Source: Actinomycetota bacterium (GTDB taxonomy: Bacteria > Actinomycetota > Actinomycetes > Nanopelagicales > Nanopelagicaceae). Taken from it: 10,471 nt of DNA. The stretch covers positions 1 to 10,471 of the forward strand of contig CANGCW010000025.1 of NCBI GenBank assembly GCA_947452525.1, written 5' to 3'. The position numbers and the translations under genes were made by a program. Positions 6,811 to 10,471 of the stretch are shown piece by piece. The first letter of the stretch is position 1; the number at the start of each line of letters is the position of its first letter. A model generated the notes under the pieces. That model saw only the letters and a program-made list of their open reading frames with translations. It did no database searches and was not told the DNA's origin.

Positions 6811-7775
6811 TTGAAGAGACTTCCATTCGGATAGTGAACCCAACGACGTTGCGTCCGAAGCATGACAAGAGTGCAGATTAGTGTGATGACGAGAAGCACC
6901 CAGGCAAGCGCGGAGGCGTAGCCCATCTCATATGCCTTAAATGCCTCTGCATAAATGTGAGTGGCATAGAAGTACATGGAGTGTGAGTAATCGTTAACCT
7001 GGCCGGCTGCGACATAGGCCTGTGTGAAGTATTGGAATGATCCGATGATTCCAGTAACTGCAGAGAAGAAGATCACCGGAGTCATCATCGGCACTGTTAC
7101 ATAACGGAATTGCTGCCACGCATTAGCACCCTCAATCTCAGCAGCTTCATAGAGCGTACGAGGTACATCCAGGAGACCTGCGAGATAGATGATCATCGTG
7201 TCGCCGATACCCCAGAGACCGAGAATGATGAGGCCCCACTTAGACCACTTAGGGTCCATAAACCAGAAGGGTGGATTTGAGATGCCGATCGCCTGCAACA
7301 TCCGGTTAATCGGTCCGAATGCAGGATTGAAGATGTAAGTAAAAGCCATTGATGCAGCGACAGTGGGAACCATCGCCGGAAGAAAAAAGATTGTGCGATA
7401 GATGTTACGTCCGCGTTTTGGCTTGGTGAGAATCCATGCCGTGAAGAGAGCGAAAGCGATACGGAGCGGGATCGAGATTACTGATATCCAGATTGTGTTG
7501 TAGAGAGCCTTATAGAAGTCAGGATCTTCAAAGAACATCCGATGGTAATTCGCCCAACCAATCCACTTCGGTGTCTCAATCAGATTGAACTTGGTAAATG
7601 ACTCATAGAAACTGGCAACCATTGGATAGGCGGTGAAGAAGAGGAGTCCGAGGACCCACGGAGACATACAAAAGGCGATGAAGATCCACGGGGTCTTTAA
7701 CTTCTTGCGCGGAGGTGCAACAACTACCCCCTTCTTGCGGAAGGGGGTAGTTGCACTCACTTTCGATAGTTGCAT
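6807..7775 (-). CDS. Sugar ABC transporter permease, MalF/UgpA-type (CUT1)
   Basis: A 322-residue inner-membrane permease. The first membrane segment is near 29-52 (WIFIAFCMSPWVLGLLFFTAYP), further segments lie near 92-115, 127-149, 179-203, 228-252 and 286-306, and the EAA loop is LYEAAEIEGANAWQQFRYVT (208-227), continuing to VPMMTP. The order binding protein, UgpA-like permease, UgpE/MalG-like permease is standard for CUT1 importers. It starts 10 bases after the binding-protein stop with only a weak AAAG ribosome site. The cytoplasmic N-terminus has a repeated RKK motif (residues 13-15 and 23-25), encoded by CGCAAGAAG direct repeats 30 bases apart, and a strong hairpin overlaps these codons, which could reduce its translation relative to the binding protein. 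Confidence 0.94.
   Translation of the reverse strand: MQLSKVSATTPFRKKGVVVAPPRKKLKTPWIFIAFCMSPWVLGLLFFTAYPMVASFYESFTKFNLIETPKWIGWANYHRMFFEDPDFYKALYNTIWISVISIPLRIAFALFTAWILTKPKRGRNIYRTIFFLPAMVPTVAASMAFTYIFNPAFGPINRMLQAIGISNPPFWFMDPKWSKWGLIILGLWGIGDTMIIYLAGLLDVPRTLYEAAEIEGANAWQQFRYVTVPMMTPVIFFSAVTGIIGSFQYFTQAYVAAGQVNDYSHSMYFYATHIYAEAFKAYEMGYASALAWVLLVITLICTLVMLRTQRRWVHYPNGSLFK
7715..7756. repeat. Strong 16-bp hairpin within the first codons of the permease gene
   Basis: TACCCCCTT (7725-7733) pairs with AAGGGGGTA (7741-7749), and GTGCAAC (7715-7721) with GTTGCAC (7750-7756). This makes 16 base pairs, broken only by a 3-base bulge (7722-7724), around a 7-base loop (7734-7740). It lies in codons 7-20 of the MalF-type permease, just downstream of the binding-protein stop. 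No T-run follows it in the mRNA direction, so it looks more like a decay barrier or translation damper than a terminator. Confidence 0.7.
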
Positions 7776-7785
7776 TGCTTACTTT

Positions 7786-9147
7786 CTATGCGTTACGAGC
7801 GAGGATGTTATTCACATCGCTAGCTGTCTTTGAGAGACCGGCTGAGAGATCAGATAGCGATCCCGCCTGCCATGCAGCTAACAAGTTCTGAATTGCATCT
7901 TCTTCTTGATGCTCGCCCGTGTTACGCAACTGGTGGTAACCAGAGCGTGGGTGGTTAGAGATGTCATAGAAGGTCTGATAGAACGCAGGATAAGTGAGAT
8001 CAGCCTTGTTGCGCGCTGCAATGAGCGATGATGGATCGCCATTTGCATTCGCCCACTCAAGTGCGAGCTTCTTATCTGTCGCAAGGCCCTTAAGGACGAT
8101 CCATGCATCACCAAGGTTCTTTACACCCTTGGAGATACCCATGGTGTTTCCACCGACGAGACCGTATCCGTAATTAGTGCTGACTAGACCAGGAGCAACT
8201 GGGAATGGTGCAACACCGAAGTTCACTGCTGGCTTTGTACAAGGGTTGAGTGCCCATCCATCTGGATCACAGAACATTGGCGCCATCCAGTCAGCGTCGA
8301 GTTTCATGGCTACGCGACCTGTGATGAAGTCATGTTGTGCGCCCCATTCATCGCCACGAGCCGCGACGAATTTAGTAAGGAGATCTGCACCCTTCTTGAA
8401 GTTTCCATGGCCGTAGACATTCTGAATCAAGTCATGTTGCCACTGGAAGGCGCGCTTCCATTGTGGAGTTGTGAAAGCAGATTGGTTTCCGTTGTACCAC
8501 GATGCACCGAACATATATCCGAGCCACATTGCATCCATGCCGAAGCCGTAGTAACCGGCCCATGGAACGAATCCTGCTGTCTTGATGGAACCATCGGAGT
8601 TAAATGTCGTGAGCTTCTTTGTATCTGCTGCGAGTTCCGCTGTGTCCTTAGGAGCACCAGAGATACCTGCGCTCTTGAAGAGATCCTTGTTGTAATAGAA
8701 GCCGAAGATCTCGGAAGAGAATGGAAGTGCGCAACGTGTTCCATTGGCTGCGACTGTAAATGCATTTGCAGCAGGCGTAAATGTGCTCTTTGCGTTCATG
8801 CCATTCTTGCCATTGATGAGAAGATTGAGTTTCTGCCATGCACCAGATCCGCAGAACCAACCGAGGTTACCTGCCCCGTTAGCGACAGAGATATCTGGGC
8901 CATTGCCTGCATTGATTGCAGCAAGTGACTTCGCCATATCGACGCTACCTGTGAGCTTGATAGTGAGACCTGGGTTTGCAGCTTCGATTCTCTTTGCTGA
9001 TGCAGTCCAGAGATCGAGATTGCCGCCTGAGAAAGGAACCCAGACATTGACTGTACGAGGCGCAGCTTGTGCAACGTTTGCCGCCACGAGGCTGCCGGCG
9101 AATACCGCTGTAACTGCGAGTGAAGCTAAGACGCGCTTCTTCATCAT
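7786..9147 (-). CDS. Extracellular sugar-binding protein of ABC transporter (SBP family 1)
   Basis: A 453-residue solute-binding protein that captures the sugar outside the membrane and delivers it to the two permeases encoded next. Residues 1-28 are a Sec signal peptide: MMKKR, a hydrophobic core, and an AQA|AP signal-peptidase-I site. There is no lipobox Cys, unusual for a Gram-positive binding protein. The mature protein shows family-1 features: VNVWVPFSGGNLDLW (33-47), MAKSLAAINAGNGPDISVAN (71-90), FGFYYNKDLFKSAG (148-161), ITGRVAMKLDADW (275-287) and GGNTMGISKG (332-341). Four cysteines (99, 139, 293, 303) could form disulphides. An in-frame ATG at 9183 exists, but I chose 9147 because a GGGAG site lies 7 bases upstream and the signal peptide then begins properly. 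It is the first gene of the operon. Ligand is probably a GlcNAc-containing glycoside, by context only. Confidence 0.93.
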   Translation of the reverse strand: MMKKRVLASLAVTAVFAGSLVAANVAQAAPRTVNVWVPFSGGNLDLWTASAKRIEAANPGLTIKLTGSVDMAKSLAAINAGNGPDISVANGAGNLGWFCGSGAWQKLNLLINGKNGMNAKSTFTPAANAFTVAANGTRCALPFSSEIFGFYYNKDLFKSAGISGAPKDTAELAADTKKLTTFNSDGSIKTAGFVPWAGYYGFGMDAMWLGYMFGASWYNGNQSAFTTPQWKRAFQWQHDLIQNVYGHGNFKKGADLLTKFVAARGDEWGAQHDFITGRVAMKLDADWMAPMFCDPDGWALNPCTKPAVNFGVAPFPVAPGLVSTNYGYGLVGGNTMGISKGVKNLGDAWIVLKGLATDKKLALEWANANGDPSSLIAARNKADLTYPAFYQTFYDISNHPRSGYHQLRNTGEHQEEDAIQNLLAAWQAGSLSDLSAGLSKTASDVNNILARNA

Positions 9148-9177
9148 TGAATTACTCCCGTCACACCTTCGGGTGGT

Positions 9178-9196
9178 ACACAACGGGATGTTGTGT
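9178..9196. promoter_or_regulatory. Operator-like inverted repeat upstream of the binding-protein gene
   Basis: ACACAAC (9178-9184) and GTTGTGT (9190-9196) form a perfect 7+7 palindrome around a 5-base spacer. It starts about 30 bases before the operon's first ATG, overlaps the proposed -10 region, and lies in the divergent intergenic region. This placement suits a repressor site for the operon's ROK protein; it could also fold as a leader hairpin. The binding protein is inferred. Confidence 0.45.
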
Positions 9197-9221
9197 TAGG
9201 AAACCTACCGAATTGAGTAAA
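9193..9221 (-). promoter_or_regulatory. Possible promoter of the minus-strand sugar operon
   Basis: On the minus strand TTTACT (complement of 9216-9221) and TAACAC (complement of 9193-9198) are separated by exactly 17 bases and could be -35 and -10 boxes. The match to consensus is modest. Transcription would start within the 9178-9196 palindrome, consistent with repression there. Confidence 0.28.
9195..9209. promoter_or_regulatory. Second operator-like palindrome (GTTAGG-type)
   Basis: GTTAGGAAACCTACC is an imperfect palindrome: TAGG and CCTA around AAA, with an outer G/C pair. The GTTAGGAAA half resembles, from memory, half-sites of some actinobacterial ROK repressors. It overlaps the end of the preceding repeat and the likely -10 of the leftward promoter. 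No site comparison was run. Confidence 0.35.
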
Positions 9222-9229
9222 GGTACCTT
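9220..9229. promoter_or_regulatory. Perfect 10-bp palindrome in the divergent promoter region
   Basis: AAGGTACCTT is self-complementary, and outer bases GTA and TAC extend it if one base of offset is allowed. It sits between the two divergent genes and overlaps the proposed -35 of the leftward promoter, so a regulator bound here could affect both directions. Function not shown. Confidence 0.3.
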
Positions 9230-9282
9230 ACACTTATCCCGTCTCCCCACAAGGGGATTGATAGTAAAGATTTGATAACAAG

Positions 9283-10260
9283 ATGGGAGCGCCGGTGAAG
9301 AGGCTTGTTGGAGTGGTCGCTGCCCTCGTGGCTCTCACCCTCCCCGCCGCCTGGGCCGGCCAAGCGCCGGACCCTTCGATCACCGAGCGAGCGCCCCGCC
9401 TCTCCGGCGTGCTTCTCTTCCATCACTACACCGCCTACCGCAACTGGGACTCCCAGCTCATGATGCTGGACCTGGCGACCGGCCGGTTGGCGACAATTAG
9501 CAAGAACTGGAAAGTCATCCATGCGATGAATGGCCACTTCTCCCCTGATGGCAACTCCATCGTATTTATGGGGTCGAAGGCTGGCCTGAAGGATTGGGAC
9601 ATTTTTATTACCCACTTCGACGGGCAACGCTGGGTTGAGCCAATGAATCTGACCGGCCCAAATGACAAGCGAGATGAGGATCCAAAGTTCTCACCCGATG
9701 GCACATCCATTGTCTATAAGACTGATGGCGCGATCAAGGTGATGAAGAGCGATGGCACACTTATTGCGCAATACACCAGCGGTGACCCTGAGGCCTCAAT
9801 GCCATATTTCCTCCCCGATAACTCCGGCATTCTCTACGAGAGTAATCACAGCATCATGTTGCATACAGCCACGAGCGAGCGCAAGATCTGGGGCGGGCTC
9901 GATAAATCTGCCTACTATCCAATCGCTCTCTCTCCCACAGAGTTCCTCTTTACTGAGACGCAGAAGAGTCGAGTGGATCGCGTCCTTCATGGTTATTTAG
10001 ACGGAAGATCGACTCCGCTCTTCTTTGACTCACCCGTATGGGACTCCTCTGATCCTTATCCCTATCAAGATGGCACGCGCTACCTTTTCTATGTATCAAC
10101 CGATCGCGTAACGGGCTTTGGTGGTTATGACCTTGTATTTGCTGACCTGAAGTTGAAGAAGGTATGGAACCTCTGGACTTTGAATCACAAAATAAATACT
10201 GGCGAAGAGCAACTCGGTCCGTGTTGGTCCGCTACCACTCACTACCCGAGCGCAGTGTAG
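9283..10260 (+). CDS. Secreted PD40/TolB-like beta-propeller protein
   Basis: A 325-residue protein with a Sec signal peptide (KRLVGVVAALVALTLPAAWA, cleavage after about residue 25) and then a beta-propeller. Propeller strands appear as GHFSPDGNSIVFMG (84-97), KFSPDGTSIVYKT (135-147), YFLPDNSGILYES (175-187), ALSPTEFLFTE (215-225) and YQDGTRYLFYVS (261-272). No catalytic motif is visible; such proteins may bind sugars or polymers outside the cell, and its role here is unknown. Start is uncertain: ATG 9283 lacks a ribosome site, while the in-frame GTG at 9295 follows GGGAG (9285-9289) and gives a cleaner MKR signal peptide. Bases 9283-9490 are about 69% GC with nearly all G/C third positions, whereas the next stretch is about 50%, so the 5' end looks like a mosaic piece. 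It is divergent from the sugar operon and 9 bases before the SIS gene. Confidence 0.82.
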   Translation: MGAPVKRLVGVVAALVALTLPAAWAGQAPDPSITERAPRLSGVLLFHHYTAYRNWDSQLMMLDLATGRLATISKNWKVIHAMNGHFSPDGNSIVFMGSKAGLKDWDIFITHFDGQRWVEPMNLTGPNDKRDEDPKFSPDGTSIVYKTDGAIKVMKSDGTLIAQYTSGDPEASMPYFLPDNSGILYESNHSIMLHTATSERKIWGGLDKSAYYPIALSPTEFLFTETQKSRVDRVLHGYLDGRSTPLFFDSPVWDSSDPYPYQDGTRYLFYVSTDRVTGFGGYDLVFADLKLKKVWNLWTLNHKINTGEEQLGPCWSATTHYPSAV

Positions 10261-10269
10261 GAAGAAAGA

Positions 10270-10471
10270 ATGATGGCTGGCGATATTATGCGAAGCGAGA
10301 TTGAAGAGATTCCTTCAGTCTTTGAGACAATCCTCTCTCATGTCGATGAAATTACGGGCGCAGCAGATCTCGTAAAGTCTCGCGAGATTAACTCAGTTCT
10401 CATCCTTGCTCGAGGAACATCTGATAACGCTGCTCACTTCCTCAAGTATTTAATTGAGACGCAGCTCGGAC
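10270..10471 (+). CDS. SIS-domain sugar-phosphate protein, GlmS/NagB-II/AgaS-like (3' truncated by window edge)
   Basis: The first 67 residues of a SIS-domain protein running off the right edge. It opens with MRSEIEEIPSVFETIL, the short N-terminal helix typical of GlmS-like isomerase domains that lack the glutaminase domain, then VLILARGTSDNAAHFLKYLIE, which carries the sugar-phosphate-binding Ser/Thr loop (RGTSDNA). Stand-alone proteins of this type include glucosamine-6-phosphate deaminases (NagB-II) and AgaS-like aminosugar-phosphate isomerases. In this amino-sugar locus a glucosamine-6-P deaminase feeding fructose-6-P to glycolysis is the best guess. The site AGGAAG (10259-10264) fits either ATG 10270 or ATG 10273. 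It follows the propeller gene by 9 bases and is probably co-transcribed with it. Confidence 0.82.
   Translation, partial: MMAGDIMRSEIEEIPSVFETILSHVDEITGAADLVKSREINSVLILARGTSDNAAHFLKYLIETQLG

Noticed and set aside
6811..6843. Upstream in-frame ATG for the MalG-type permease
   Set aside because: It would overlap the previous gene by 37 bases with no ribosome site; the ATG at 6810 makes the usual ATGA overlap after GGAAG.
8332..8928. 198-codon, Cys-rich open frame on the plus strand
   Set aside because: It lies wholly antisense to the well-supported binding-protein gene, shows no recognisable motifs and has an implausible composition; a shadow frame.
9164..9175. CACC-TTCG-GGTG hairpin upstream of the binding-protein start
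   Set aside because: Only 4 bp; the stable UUCG loop would be on the plus strand, whereas the leader transcript here is from the minus strand.
9148..9183. Upstream in-frame ATG giving a 12-residue N-terminal extension to the binding protein
   Set aside because: It would bury the signal peptide behind a polar stretch and would overlap the palindromic region; the ATG at 9147 has a GGGAG site at proper spacing.
9244..9257. TCCCC-ACAA-GGGGA hairpin considered as a terminator or riboswitch element
   Set aside because: Only 5 bp, no T-run, and no larger conserved RNA architecture around it.
9205..9627. 140-codon minus-strand open frame opposite the propeller gene
   Set aside because: Its length is explained by the GC-rich 5' block of the propeller gene, which lowers stop-codon frequency; no motif or ribosome site supports it.
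1..10471. Mobile elements, CRISPR arrays, tRNA/rRNA genes, defence or toxin-antitoxin genes
   Set aside because: No transposase or integrase motifs, spaced direct repeats, cloverleaf sequences or toxin-like small gene pairs were seen on either strand.

Overview
The window is a compact carbohydrate-uptake locus, most likely from an actinobacterium with a small, dense genome. A freshwater Nanopelagicales-like lineage would fit, but that is inference. Pointers are moderate GC (roughly half by eye), 0-10 base gaps or 4-8 base overlaps between genes, GGAG-type ribosome binding sites, and a CUT1 sugar ABC transporter with no ATPase gene beside it (Actinobacteria commonly share one ATPase among such transporters). 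Taxonomy was not tested by any search.

Layout. At the left edge (1-282, +) is the C-terminal winged-helix domain of an OmpR/PhoB-type response regulator, cut by the window. Nine bases later comes a small cytoplasmic SGNH/GDSL hydrolase (292-876, +). It converges on, and overlaps by 13 bases, the last gene of a seven-gene minus-strand operon. In transcription order that operon is: secreted sugar-binding protein (9147-7786), two permeases (7775-6807, 6810-5911), a ROK repressor (5900-4701), a GH4 NAD-dependent phospho-glycosidase (4700-3417), a BadF/NagK-type amino-sugar kinase (3424-2474) and a cytoplasmic GH84 beta-N-acetylglucosaminidase (2477-864). Divergent from it, across about 135 bases rich in inverted repeats, lie a secreted beta-propeller (PD40/TolB-like) protein (9283-10260, +) and the start of a SIS-domain protein of the GlmS/NagB-II/AgaS type (10270 to the right edge, +).

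How the genes could work together (inference). A GlcNAc-containing oligosaccharide, for example chitobiose or another beta-GlcNAc glycoside, is bound outside and imported unphosphorylated by the ABC transporter. In the cytoplasm GH84 releases GlcNAc, the kinase makes GlcNAc-6-phosphate, and the divergent SIS enzyme may deaminate glucosamine-6-phosphate into glycolysis. The GH4 enzyme would add a second route acting on a 6-phosphorylated glycoside, which is odd beside an ABC rather than a PTS transporter. The ROK protein is the probable local repressor. No GlcNAc-6-P deacetylase (NagA) or transporter ATPase is present.

Most noteworthy: (1) a strong 16-bp stem hairpin inside the first codons of the first permease gene, just after the binding-protein gene; (2) a sharply GC-rich (about 69%) first ~208 bases of the beta-propeller gene, followed by about 50% GC; (3) the GH84 + GH4 + kinase combination fed by an ABC transporter; (4) clustered operator-like palindromes in the divergent promoter region. 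I see no mobile element, CRISPR array, tRNA or rRNA. No gene-free stretch exceeds 300 bases.
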